A stretch of DNA of 49,421 bases, from positions 1 through 49,421 of IMG/VR virus record IMGVR_UViG_3300027980_000041. One strand, 5' to 3'. This DNA is from a virus. A program made the position numbers and the translations under genes. This document shows positions 1 through 6,555 of this stretch, one piece after another (position 1 is the first letter of the stretch; each line of letters begins with the position of its first letter). The notes under the pieces were generated by a model. It made no database searches, was not told where the DNA came from, and saw nothing but the letters and a program-made list of their open reading frames with translations.

Positions 1-377
1 CTCCTTTTCATTCTTTTTAACCATTTTTGCATTTGTTGATTAGTCATTCCAGTATGGTATTTAAACATACAAACCATTAAACCAGTAAATTCATCAAATT
101 GTTCATCAGGACTACACTTAGCTTGAATAAGTTTTCCATCTTTGAACTTAATAGTTGTTACTTTCTTTTTTTCATTTGAATTAATAAATTCAACTTTTGG
201 GAAAGAAGTTCTATTTCTTTGTCGAGCAGCTTCAAGTACAGAAAATTGTTGCTTTTCAATAGATTTTAATTGAGCATTTTCTTGTTTTGCAATATCACTT
301 AATATATTCATTAATAAAAAATCATCGTATGACAAATTTACACCTTTATTTTCTTTTTTCTTTTTAAAAATTTTCAT
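1..377 (-). CDS. Hypothetical protein, cut by the window edge
   Basis: The reading frame opens at an ATG that overlaps the stop of the upstream gene (TAATG) and stays open for about 125 residues to the window edge, so its C-terminus is missing. It starts with a lysine-rich stretch (MKIFKKKKENKG) and has a charged middle; no family is recognised. It is the last visible member of a coupled leftward operon that holds the replisome organizer, so a role in replication is possible but only from context. Confidence 0.75.
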   Translation of the reverse strand, partial: MKIFKKKKENKGVNLSYDDFLLMNILSDIAKQENAQLKSIEKQQFSVLEAARQRNRTSFPKVEFINSNEKKKVTTIKFKDGKLIQAKCSPDEQFDEFTGLMVCMFKYHTGMTNQQMQKWLKRMKR

Positions 378-592
378 TATTTTTCTCCTCTAATTAATTT
401 TTTTAGTGTAAGTAACAAGTACTCACCATTACTATAAATCTTTGAGATGTGTTTAACTCTAACATTATATGTTTTACCTTTAGAACCTAATAATTCAGCC
501 CACATAACATCTCTAGTCATTCTTTCAACTTTAATATCTTTAATTCTTTTGTACCTTACTACATTACCTCTTTTAATAACTTTAACTACCAT
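377..592 (-). CDS. Small basic protein
   Basis: A 71-residue lysine/arginine-rich protein not recognised as a family. The ATG overlaps the stop of the previous gene by one base and follows an AGGTGAT site, so translation looks coupled. The short beta-strand-like blocks and high positive charge would suit nucleic-acid binding, but this is inference. Confidence 0.7.
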   Translation of the reverse strand: MVVKVIKRGNVVRYKRIKDIKVERMTRDVMWAELLGSKGKTYNVRVKHISKIYSNGEYLLLTLKKLIRGEK

Positions 593-816
593 TATAAATC
601 ACCTCTACAACCAACACACCAAAATTCTCCGATACTCCCTACTAATTCAATGTGTTCTTTTTTATGCCATTCTTTACAAGAACCCTCGCATTGTTTGTAA
701 TTTAGGAAGCAATCTTCTTTACAAACATTTTTAAATCTTCCATCTACTTCAATTGTTTCAATTTGACTATCATCAAATTCTTTTCCACAATCATCACATA
801 TAATCTTTTTTACCAT
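592..816 (-). CDS. Cysteine-rich zinc-finger-like protein
   Basis: A 74-residue protein with several cysteine pairs: CDDC near residues 7-10, CKEDC in the middle, CEGSC, and CVGC near the C-terminus. This pattern suggests one or two structural zinc sites. It begins with an ATG overlapping the upstream stop, preceded by a good AGGAGAA site. Small zinc-finger proteins are common in phage replication operons, but no substrate can be named here. Confidence 0.75.
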   Translation of the reverse strand: MVKKIICDDCGKEFDDSQIETIEVDGRFKNVCKEDCFLNYKQCEGSCKEWHKKEHIELVGSIGEFWCVGCRGDL

Positions 817-1406
817 TATTCTTCTCCTAACATTATTTTATTAAATTGTTTCTTAACATCTGGATGCATCAAATTAGCATTTCCAATACTCCCATATTTT
901 TGTTCAAGCAATTTTGGATTTTGTTTATTCATTTGTTCTAATGTCTCAACTGATTTCTCCATTTCTTTAATTAAGAATGTTTGTTGAGTTGAATAAGTTT
1001 TACTTTTACCAAATTGGTCTCCATATTGTTTGAATAATGCTCTTGTAACCATTCCACCTTGTTCTTCACAATAATCTAATGCTTTAGAATAATTGCTAGG
1101 TTCTTCACCTGAAGAAGATGTAATTCTATTTCTACTTGTTCCATATTTTCTTATTGCAACTCTAACAATTCCAACGTGATCTGTTGTCGATTGTACTTTC
1201 ATATACTTATTTATATTCGCAATGTTTAGAAATTGTTCGTTCATAACAGTTTGTTGACAAGCGATTTTTAATAATTCAACATCAACCTTATCCATCACAA
1301 GAAGTTCAATCCAATTTATAATAGTGTTTTTTTCAACCTTGTTACCCATTGAAACATTTGTTTTAAGTAATATATCTCTAATTCTTATTGAATATTCAGT
1401 TGCCAT
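816..1406 (-). CDS. Hypothetical protein, replication operon
   Basis: A 196-residue, mostly helical protein lying directly downstream of the replisome organizer with a one-base stop/start overlap. Genes at this position in Firmicute phages often encode a helicase loader, but no Walker A motif (GxxxxGK[ST]) is visible, so a DnaC/DnaI-type ATPase is not supported. It may be a non-ATPase loader or partner of the organizer. The function is unassigned. Confidence 0.75.
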   Translation of the reverse strand: MATEYSIRIRDILLKTNVSMGNKVEKNTIINWIELLVMDKVDVELLKIACQQTVMNEQFLNIANINKYMKVQSTTDHVGIVRVAIRKYGTSRNRITSSSGEEPSNYSKALDYCEEQGGMVTRALFKQYGDQFGKSKTYSTQQTFLIKEMEKSVETLEQMNKQNPKLLEQKYGSIGNANLMHPDVKKQFNKIMLGEE

Positions 1407-2149
1407 TATAACTCACTCCACGGTTTATAGGTTTTAATTTCCTCTTCTTGTTTACTCATTTCAACTTTAGCATTTTGTTTGTAACTTTCAAAATTTGTAC
1501 CAAATAAAGTAGATGGTCTAAGGTATTGTCTATAATGTTCATCATTAAGCCATTTAAAGGCTTTAAAGTCTATGACTAATTTAAAATCATCTAAGTTATA
1601 GCCATCTTTAACTCTAGCATTGATTAATGATTGAGTTTTTTTAGTTGATGGTTTATAAGTTGTTCCACAAACTTTATTCAAATGTTCAACTATCTCGACA
1701 TATAAAGAACTATTCTCATCTATACTAGACTCTTCTATACTAACCTTAACTATACTAGACTCTTCTATACTAGGTTGACAATTCGCAACCAAACGACAAC
1801 CAACATCTTTTTCAGTATATACACCGTTATCTTTTTCTTTTAACGTGCTTTTTTCTTCAATATAGTTGGTTGGTTTTGATCTGTCCTTTCTAATTGCATT
1901 ATGCATCTTCCAATGTTTGATAACACATACACCACTTTCAAAAGGCATTACATATCTTTTTGCAACTAATACTTTCATATCATCTTCTCTAGCTCCTATA
2001 ATTCGCATAACCTTTTTAGGACTAGATACAAAACCCTCGTCATCAGCATTTAGATTTAGATGAAAGTACAAACATTGAGTAGATAGTGGCATTGCTAGAA
2101 AAACATCTGTTTCAGTTATTTTTTTTGTGAACATTCTTTTTTCGGCCAC
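1406..2149 (-). CDS. DnaD-like phage replisome organizer
   Basis: About 247 residues if translation starts at the GTG at 2149, giving MAEKRMFTKK; that GTG sits 9 bases after AAAGGGA. An upstream GTG at 2158 lies on the ribosome site. The N-terminal half has the winged-helix pattern of phage replisome organizers (LYFHLNLNADDEGFV, then VIKHWKMHN and IRKDRSKPT). The C-terminal half matches the conserved phage C-terminal domain (YLRPSTLFGTNFESY). Such proteins bind the phage origin and recruit the helicase. The middle has two near-identical short serine-rich blocks (residues around SIEESSIVKV and SIEESSIDEN), a repeated linker that could vary in length. Confidence 0.88.
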   Translation of the reverse strand: MAEKRMFTKKITETDVFLAMPLSTQCLYFHLNLNADDEGFVSSPKKVMRIIGAREDDMKVLVAKRYVMPFESGVCVIKHWKMHNAIRKDRSKPTNYIEEKSTLKEKDNGVYTEKDVGCRLVANCQPSIEESSIVKVSIEESSIDENSSLYVEIVEHLNKVCGTTYKPSTKKTQSLINARVKDGYNLDDFKLVIDFKAFKWLNDEHYRQYLRPSTLFGTNFESYKQNAKVEMSKQEEEIKTYKPWSEL

Positions 2150-2150
2150 A

Positions 2151-2309
2151 TCACTCACTCCCTTTGTCTTTCAAATATTTTTTCACTTCTTCATAATCAA
2201 ATCTAACAGACTTTCCAACTTTATAGAATGGTAAACCAGTTTTCATATGTCTATTAATTGTCATTATTGATACTTTTAATTTTTCTGCCAATTCTTTTTT
2301 AGTTAACAT
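2151..2309 (-). CDS. Excisionase-like helix-turn-helix protein
   Basis: A 52-residue protein starting at the ATG after AAAGGAGAAATGTA; a longer frame up to 2369 lacks a ribosome site. The sequence MLTKKELAEKLKVSIMTINR followed by PFYKVGKSVRFDYEEVKKYL is the classic single MerR-type winged helix of the excisionase/HTH_17 family, a small DNA-binding protein. It is the first gene of an operon with a near-consensus promoter and precedes the replisome organizer, so it is more likely a regulator or architectural protein than an excisionase; no integrase is visible. Confidence 0.85.
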   Translation of the reverse strand: MLTKKELAEKLKVSIMTINRHMKTGLPFYKVGKSVRFDYEEVKKYLKDKGSE

Positions 2310-2330
2310 TACATTTCTCCTTTCATACTT

Positions 2331-2359
2331 ATTGTAACATAACGTTTCATCAGTTTCAA
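2331..2359 (-). promoter_or_regulatory. Promoter of the replisome-organizer operon
   Basis: Read leftward: TTGAAA (2354-2359), a 17-base spacer, TACAAT (2331-2336), with TGT just before the -10 (extended -10). The excisionase-like gene starts about 20 bases downstream. It sits just after a terminator of the preceding operon. Confidence 0.7.
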
Positions 2360-2367
2360 TAGTTTCC

Positions 2368-2398
2368 AAAAAAAATACACAATCAAGTGCATTTTTTA
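2368..2398 (-). terminator. Rho-independent terminator
   Basis: On the minus strand a TGCAC/GTGTA stem with a 6-base loop is flanked by A-run and T-run (eight T). It ends the operon closing with the gene at 2401-2631. On the plus strand the stem has an A-C mismatch, so the leftward direction is the better fit. Confidence 0.65.
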
Positions 2399-2400
2399 AA

Positions 2401-2631
2401 TCATATCAAGAACTCGTCATATCTTTTCATAACGAATACTTGTAAGGAAGATTTCAATAATCTTCTTTTTTCTCTTCTTGCTTCTTTTTTGCTATCGTAT
2501 GTTCCTAATAATTCTTCTTTGTGCATTACATTGAAAGCAATTAAGATGCCTTTCCAATATACACGTTTTATGTGTACATCAATCTTATCAACTTTTCCAA
2601 CTAATTGTCCGTCTTGATTAATAACTATCAT
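2401..2631 (-). CDS. Small conserved-type phage protein
   Basis: 76 residues starting MIVINQDGQLVG, with a middle GTYDSKKEARREKRRL. This layout (INQDG, a beta-rich half, then YxSxxEAxxxL) recalls a family of uncharacterised small proteins in Firmicute phages; the similarity is from memory and weak. It has a good AAAGGGG site and is followed by a terminator. Confidence 0.7.
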   Translation of the reverse strand: MIVINQDGQLVGKVDKIDVHIKRVYWKGILIAFNVMHKEELLGTYDSKKEARREKRRLLKSSLQVFVMKRYDEFLI

Positions 2632-2679
2632 AATAAAACCCCTTTCATTATATTATATGCAATAAAAGAGTTTTGTATA

Positions 2680-2985
2680 CTACTTTTTAATTCTTCTAAT
2701 TTGTCTATCAACTTTAAATAACATTCTTTCTTCAACATTAGAACTTATTGAAAATTTTCTAAACAACTTATCAAGCATATTGAATACATCTGCAGATTCA
2801 TCAATAAATCTTTCTGTATCAATTTCTCTAGTTTCAATAGCCAGATCAATAACTTCTAGTAATTCATTAAGTTCTTCTGAAGTTTTCTTTAAAGTTTCTT
2901 CAAATCCATAATGGTCCATTAAAATTTTTTGTTTCTCGTGATAAGTTAAACTTTCAATTTCAACTTCATTAATAGTTTTTTTCAT
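2680..2985 (-). CDS. MazG-like nucleotide pyrophosphohydrolase
   Basis: A 101-residue all-helical protein with the metal-binding pattern of all-alpha NTP pyrophosphatases: E38xxE41 in SEELNELLEVIDL, then E63xxD66 in IDESADVFNML. MazG-like enzymes hydrolyse nucleoside triphosphates (or ppGpp-like nucleotides) to monophosphates and in phages may tune nucleotide pools. The start ATG follows AGGAGATAATT. It overlaps the previous gene by 17 bases. Confidence 0.75.
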   Translation of the reverse strand: MKKTINEVEIESLTYHEKQKILMDHYGFEETLKKTSEELNELLEVIDLAIETREIDTERFIDESADVFNMLDKLFRKFSISSNVEERMLFKVDRQIRRIKK

Positions 2986-3193
2986 AATTATCTCCTATTA
3001 TAAATTCCTCAATAGTAATTTGCCCTTGAGGTGGTTCATTCTTTTTATTCTTTTTTATCTCATTAATAATTTTATTCATTTGTTGCAATTCAAGTTCAGC
3101 TCTTTCCAACTCAATATCACTCACTTTATCTAATTTCTTATTTTTCTTTTTTCTTCTTAGGATATTACAATTCTTAAAAAAATTATTAGTCAT
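2969..3193 (-). CDS. Small lysine-rich coiled-coil protein
   Basis: 74 residues, rich in K/E/N, with a predicted helical middle (ELERAELELQQMNKIINEIKK) and a short hydrophobic tail ITIEEFIIGD. No family is recognised. Its ATG overlaps the stop of the upstream 52-residue gene by one base. Confidence 0.65.
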   Translation of the reverse strand: MTNNFFKNCNILRRKKKNKKLDKVSDIELERAELELQQMNKIINEIKKNKKNEPPQGQITIEEFIIGDNYEKNY

Positions 3194-3351
3194 TAGTATC
3201 TAACTTTTCTTATTCTTTTTTTGTCATTATGCTGATATAGTAAAGTGAAAGTGTTGTGAGTTTTTTTCACCATCAACCAATTTTCAGGATTGATGTTTTT
3301 ACTTCTCAATATTTCTCTTTGAGTTCGTGTTAATTTTTTTCCGTGTTTCAT
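3193..3351 (-). CDS. DUF6906-like small protein
   Basis: 52 residues beginning MKHGKKLTRTQREILRSKNI and continuing NPENWLMVKKT. The pattern MKxGKxxTxxQxxIL...GLxPENWLVVK is that of a widespread family of very short phage proteins (I recall it as DUF6906) of unknown function. It fills exactly the gap between its neighbours, with one-base stop/start overlaps (TAATG) on both sides and a GAGGTGAAATA site. Confidence 0.75.
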   Translation of the reverse strand: MKHGKKLTRTQREILRSKNINPENWLMVKKTHNTFTLLYQHNDKKRIRKVRY

Positions 3352-3719
3352 TATTTCACCTCAGTTTTCATAGAATTAAATTGTTCTTTTGTTACGAATG
3401 ATTTAACTTCATCTGAATAAATAATTCCGCCAGTTGTTTCAACTGCATTTTGAAGTGAATTAACATTTTTTCTGAATAGTTGCCATACTTGATAACCATT
3501 CACATAATCTCCAACTTCTATTAAATCTATTATGTTATGTGATGCGTTTTGTATTTCTTTTTCAATTAATAGATAACTCCCGGGACTATAATAAGTTAAT
3601 CCAAATTGTTGTTTGTTGTCCCTTACATATCCACATTCTTTAATTTCGTTAATACGATTACCAATAGTTCTTATTCCATGTTTTAAATATTCAACATACA
3701 TTCTTTTTTCTAATTTCAT
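3351..3719 (-). CDS. Hypothetical protein
   Basis: 122 residues, not recognised. It has an N-terminal helix, a tyrosine-rich stretch (FGLTYYSPGSYLLIEKE) and a C-terminal threonine-rich segment. The start is supported by GGAGATTGA, and it overlaps the RusA-like gene by four bases (ATGA), indicating coupled expression. Confidence 0.75.
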   Translation of the reverse strand: MKLEKRMYVEYLKHGIRTIGNRINEIKECGYVRDNKQQFGLTYYSPGSYLLIEKEIQNASHNIIDLIEVGDYVNGYQVWQLFRKNVNSLQNAVETTGGIIYSDEVKSFVTKEQFNSMKTEVK

Positions 3720-4147
3720 TCAATCTCCTCCACTCTAGTAATAGTAACTTCAGTTCTAGGATTTTCTTTATCGAATCTAACTCTTGAACCATCAGTACTT
3801 TCAATTATTTTATAATCATCATCCTTTAAAACTCCACCTTTAACTAATGTATCGTGAAGAGCTGAATGAAGATTATTTAAATCAACTGTATGTTTAGTTT
3901 TTCTATAATATATTGCTTTAACATTAACTTTCTCACTAATAGGTTCACCCATATGGAAGAATTTAATTAATGGTAGAATTGCTTTTTCATAGTTAGTATA
4001 CTTCTTACCATTTATTAATCTTAGTTGTTTGAATAACCAATATTGTTTATTTTTGAATATAAGTGGTTTACCAACAGATATGATTATTTTACTATTCTTT
4101 TTAGTTATAGGATTAAGAGGAATTGTGAATTTAATTTCATTATTCAT
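3716..4147 (-). CDS. rusA: RusA-like Holliday junction resolvase
   Basis: 143 residues with the RusA pattern: an N-terminal strand ending FTIPLNPITKKNSK, the signature VDLNNLHSALHDTL (residues 88-101), then GGVLKDDDYKI and a C-terminal PRTEVTITRV strand. RusA dimers cut four-way DNA junctions, debranching replicative DNA before packaging. An oddity: the second acidic residue of the usual D-x-D-N signature is asparagine (N91), so one metal ligand may be missing. D89 and D109-D111 are kept. Confidence 0.85.
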   Translation of the reverse strand: MNNEIKFTIPLNPITKKNSKIIISVGKPLIFKNKQYWLFKQLRLINGKKYTNYEKAILPLIKFFHMGEPISEKVNVKAIYYRKTKHTVDLNNLHSALHDTLVKGGVLKDDDYKIIESTDGSRVRFDKENPRTEVTITRVEEIE

Positions 4148-4436
4148 AATTTTCAGATCTTTCTATTCCTAATTTAATATCTTCTTGTATACATCTAAGA
4201 AAAATATTTGCTTTGACTCCCGGTTGTACAGCATCTGCAAACCTAATAAACGTATTCTTGAATGAGTCTCCTCGTATTCCAAATTCTTCTGCAATTGAAT
4301 TACAAAAAGTAGTTAAGTCATAAAGGTCAATGTTGAAATGCTCGACTAAATATATAGCGTAATTATAACCTCTTAAATGAATGTGTTTCTTAAAGTTTTT
4401 GTAAAAGTATCTTCTAATTTTTTCTTGTTGTTCCAT
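4140..4436 (-). CDS. Spo0A C-terminal-domain-like protein
   Basis: 98 residues from the second of two adjacent ATGs, six bases after AGGAGG; a longer frame to 4514 runs into the neighbour. The order of features follows the Spo0A effector domain: HIHLRGYNYAIYLVEHF (compare HIKGYxYLREAI), a short helix, SIAEEFGI (compare DIAKKFNT), then FIRFADAVQPG (compare AIRHAIEVAWSRG). That domain is a DNA-binding helix-turn-helix of sporulation regulators. Small phage proteins with it are known, but their targets are not clear. The assignment comes from reading the sequence and should be tested by profile search. Confidence 0.6.
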   Translation of the reverse strand: MEQQEKIRRYFYKNFKKHIHLRGYNYAIYLVEHFNIDLYDLTTFCNSIAEEFGIRGDSFKNTFIRFADAVQPGVKANIFLRCIQEDIKLGIERSENYE

Positions 4437-4734
4437 CATTATCCTCCTCAATAGTTTTTTCGTTTTCATAAATAACATTTTTACATAACGGTCTCGAATA
4501 TTGAGATATATCATTTTCCCAATATTCTACGATTTGTCCTTTATCGTTAAAACTGAAATCGTATGTTGTACCACAATCGTGGCAATACAATATTGTTGTA
4601 ATATTATCTTTATAAGATATGGTTGTACTTTTGTAGGGTATGCCATCTTTCCTTATTTTTCTTTCTTTAGATACCCACAAGGCTTCTCTTATTGACAATT
4701 CGCCCTTACATCTTAAACAATGTATTGTTTTAAT
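4414..4734 (-). CDS. Zinc-ribbon-like protein, possible ATT start
   Basis: The conventional start would be TTG at 4698 (MSIREALW), but the frame is open further upstream and encodes CLRCKGEL, giving a first CxxC that pairs with CHDC about 45 residues later, as in a zinc ribbon. The only start-like codon there is ATT at 4734, eight bases after GAGGAGGA and overlapping the upstream stop in the way most neighbours do. I therefore extend the gene to 4734 (about 106 residues). The function is unknown. If the TTG is used the protein loses one zinc knuckle. Confidence 0.6.
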   Translation of the reverse strand: MKTIHCLRCKGELSIREALWVSKERKIRKDGIPYKSTTISYKDNITTILYCHDCGTTYDFSFNDKGQIVEYWENDISQYSRPLCKNVIYENEKTIEEDNDGTTRKN

Positions 4735-4957
4735 TGGTTGTATCCTCCTCTAAAATATATTCACAATACTTAACCTTATCATTGTATCTATTTCTAGTAT
4801 AAACCCATTTGCTTTCAACAACATAATTCATTCTTATTTGTCTAATGTATTCACTTAATCTAGTACACCCATATAATTCTATCGCTTCCCAAGAAGTAAT
4901 ATGACCATATTTTTTTAAATGGTTCAATATCCTATCTTTCATAATTATTCTTTTCAT
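4730..4957 (-). CDS. Winged-helix DNA-binding protein
   Basis: 75 residues; MKDRILNHLKKYGHITSWEAIELYG followed by TRLSEYIRQIR and a C-terminal hairpin (WVYTRNRYND, YCEYIL) is the helix-turn-helix-plus-wing layout of a small phage HTH family (Pfam HTH_39-like). It probably binds DNA as a regulator. The ATG is five bases after GAGGAGG, which itself lies in the last codons of the upstream gene. Confidence 0.75.
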   Translation of the reverse strand: MKRIIMKDRILNHLKKYGHITSWEAIELYGCTRLSEYIRQIRMNYVVESKWVYTRNRYNDKVKYCEYILEEDTTN

Positions 4958-5377
4958 CTAATCCTCCTCATATTCATTTAGTCCACTACAATCCATTACC
5001 ATTGGTGGACTTTTGATTAGTTCTTCATTAATATAAACTTCGAATATACTTCTATGATACTTGATACCATACATTTTAACATCAGCATTCCCATCAACTA
5101 GATTACAAAACACATACTCACTATATTTTTCTAATTTTTTAATTTTACTCTCATATTTCAATCTCATTAAATAATGTGATTCAGTTAAATCTTCATATCT
5201 TTTGATAGATGCAGCTAACTCATTATTCCTCACAATTTCTTCATCATACTTTTGTGTTAAGGCATCATATTTTGAATTTAAATGTAAATAGTTTATATGG
5301 TGATACGCGTTTGATGATATCAAAGCAAACATTAGAACTAAGAATACAATCACACTATTTTTCAGATCATTCATCAT
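4958..5377 (-). CDS. Membrane-anchored coiled-coil protein
   Basis: 139 residues: one N-terminal transmembrane segment (SVIVFLVLMFALISSNAY, about residues 8-25), a long helix with coiled-coil character (residues 35-85), then a globular tail starting KLEKYSEYVFCNLVDG. The same YSEYVxCNL motif after a membrane anchor and coiled coil occurs in the protein at 48074-48352, so the two look like paralogs. The role is unknown; the topology would place the tail on one face of the cell membrane. Confidence 0.7.
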   Translation of the reverse strand: MMNDLKNSVIVFLVLMFALISSNAYHHINYLHLNSKYDALTQKYDEEIVRNNELAASIKRYEDLTESHYLMRLKYESKIKKLEKYSEYVFCNLVDGNADVKMYGIKYHRSIFEVYINEELIKSPPMVMDCSGLNEYEED

Positions 5378-5765
5378 TTTTTCTTTCTAACACTTCCATA
5401 TCGTAATTTGATTCAATAAATTTAATACATAAACTTCTATTACAATTATTCCCTAAGTGTGTATATATTTCACTCAAATCGTCTTTGTTGAAATTAGTTC
5501 CTAGAAATTTATTAAGACCATCTCTATGATATTTGTGGGAATGATTAGTGCCACCTTTATGTGAAGGTCTTGATACCCATTCTAGCACCTTGCATTTAAG
5601 TTCTAATTCATTTTCAATATTATGTAATATAAAATAAGAATTAATTCTAGGCAACACTATAAACTCATCTCGTGAATTAATAAACGATTGAGGAAAACAA
5701 TCTCTTAAATCATATACTAAATTTTTATGTATTTTTAATTCTAAATCTCTAACTAATTTTTTCAT
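5367..5765 (-). CDS. Hypothetical protein
   Basis: 132 residues, charged, with a histidine-rich stretch (HKGGTNHSHKYHRDGL, about residues 73-88) and no recognised family. The layout looks like a small globular protein, and a GGAGAATAGAG site precedes the ATG. It overlaps the next gene's start by 11 bases. Confidence 0.75.
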   Translation of the reverse strand: MKKLVRDLELKIHKNLVYDLRDCFPQSFINSRDEFIVLPRINSYFILHNIENELELKCKVLEWVSRPSHKGGTNHSHKYHRDGLNKFLGTNFNKDDLSEIYTHLGNNCNRSLCIKFIESNYDMEVLERKNDE

Positions 5766-5789
5766 CTCTATTCTCCTTATTTGTATTTT

Positions 5790-6185
5790 TTATTTAAAAA
5801 CAATAATCTCAAGCTCATTAACTTTTGAATCGTCTAAATACCAATTCCACCAATAAGTAACTTCTGTTTTTAAATTTTCAAGTTGCATATTATATTGTGT
5901 TATAGTTTTTACTAAATTAATTTTCTCAAGATCTGAAATATCTTCGTTTTTAATTGATTCTTCAATAACCATTTTTGAATTGTTCCAATTTCTAATACGC
6001 ATATCATATTTTTTTTGATGGATATCTTTACCTATAAAACCACCTAACAACGTGCATAAAATCAATAAGAATAAACCTACTCCTTTGAATAACAATTCCA
6101 AGTAATAACTATTATCTCCTATGGCGAAAAATACTATCAAAATTATTAAACCTGCCATTAATCCTAAAAATAAACCTAAAATCAT
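5790..6185 (-). CDS. Membrane protein with two transmembrane helices
   Basis: 131 residues from the ATG at 6185, eight bases after AAGGAGGA; an in-frame TTG at 6212 overlaps that site and is less likely. Two hydrophobic segments (MILGLFLGLMAGLIILIVFF and LLFKGVGLFLLILCTLLGGF) are followed by a cytoplasmic-type basic, helical tail of about 75 residues. No family is recognised. It is too long for a simple holin and lies outside the lysis cassette. Confidence 0.7.
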   Translation of the reverse strand: MILGLFLGLMAGLIILIVFFAIGDNSYYLELLFKGVGLFLLILCTLLGGFIGKDIHQKKYDMRIRNWNNSKMVIEESIKNEDISDLEKINLVKTITQYNMQLENLKTEVTYWWNWYLDDSKVNELEIIVFK

Positions 6186-6198
6186 AATTAAATCCTCC

Positions 6199-6333
6199 TT
6201 ATAGTCTTTCAATTAAATTATTAATCATTTCTCCAACAGACATTTCATTTACAATATCAGGTGATACACCAAGTACATTAATGAAATAACTTTTAAGTTG
6301 TTCAACTTGTTCTTTTGTAAATGTAACTTCCAT
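6199..6333 (-). CDS. Very small acidic protein
   Basis: 44 residues starting MEVTFTKEQVEQLKSYFINV. A run of five G precedes the ATG, and the gene fits exactly between the stop of the zinc-like gene (6334) and the ribosome site of the membrane protein. Two amphipathic helices seem likely. Codon use matches its neighbours. Not recognised. Confidence 0.6.
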   Translation of the reverse strand: MEVTFTKEQVEQLKSYFINVLGVSPDIVNEMSVGEMINNLIERL

Positions 6334-6555
6334 TTAATCCCCCTCCAAACATTCATTTATTTTTTGTTTCAATAGTTTCAAACATTCTTCACAAAGTGTC
6401 ATTGACATAAATTGATTACTATTTTTTGAACTTACACTTAACTTATATAGAACATAATTATGTTTATTTTTCATAACATCACTAATATAATTCAATTTTG
6501 AACATTGATTGCAACTACCGATATTGATTTTCTCTTCATTTATTTTAATTGCCAT
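6334..6555 (-). CDS. Small CxxC-containing protein
   Basis: 73 residues with two cysteine pairs, CNQC near residues 15-18 and CEEC near residues 55-58, separated by a beta-rich stretch. The pattern suggests a small zinc-binding fold. Its ATG follows directly after the methyltransferase stop, in the same operon. Function unknown. Confidence 0.7.
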   Translation of the reverse strand: MAIKINEEKINIGSCNQCSKLNYISDVMKNKHNYVLYKLSVSSKNSNQFMSMTLCEECLKLLKQKINECLEGD

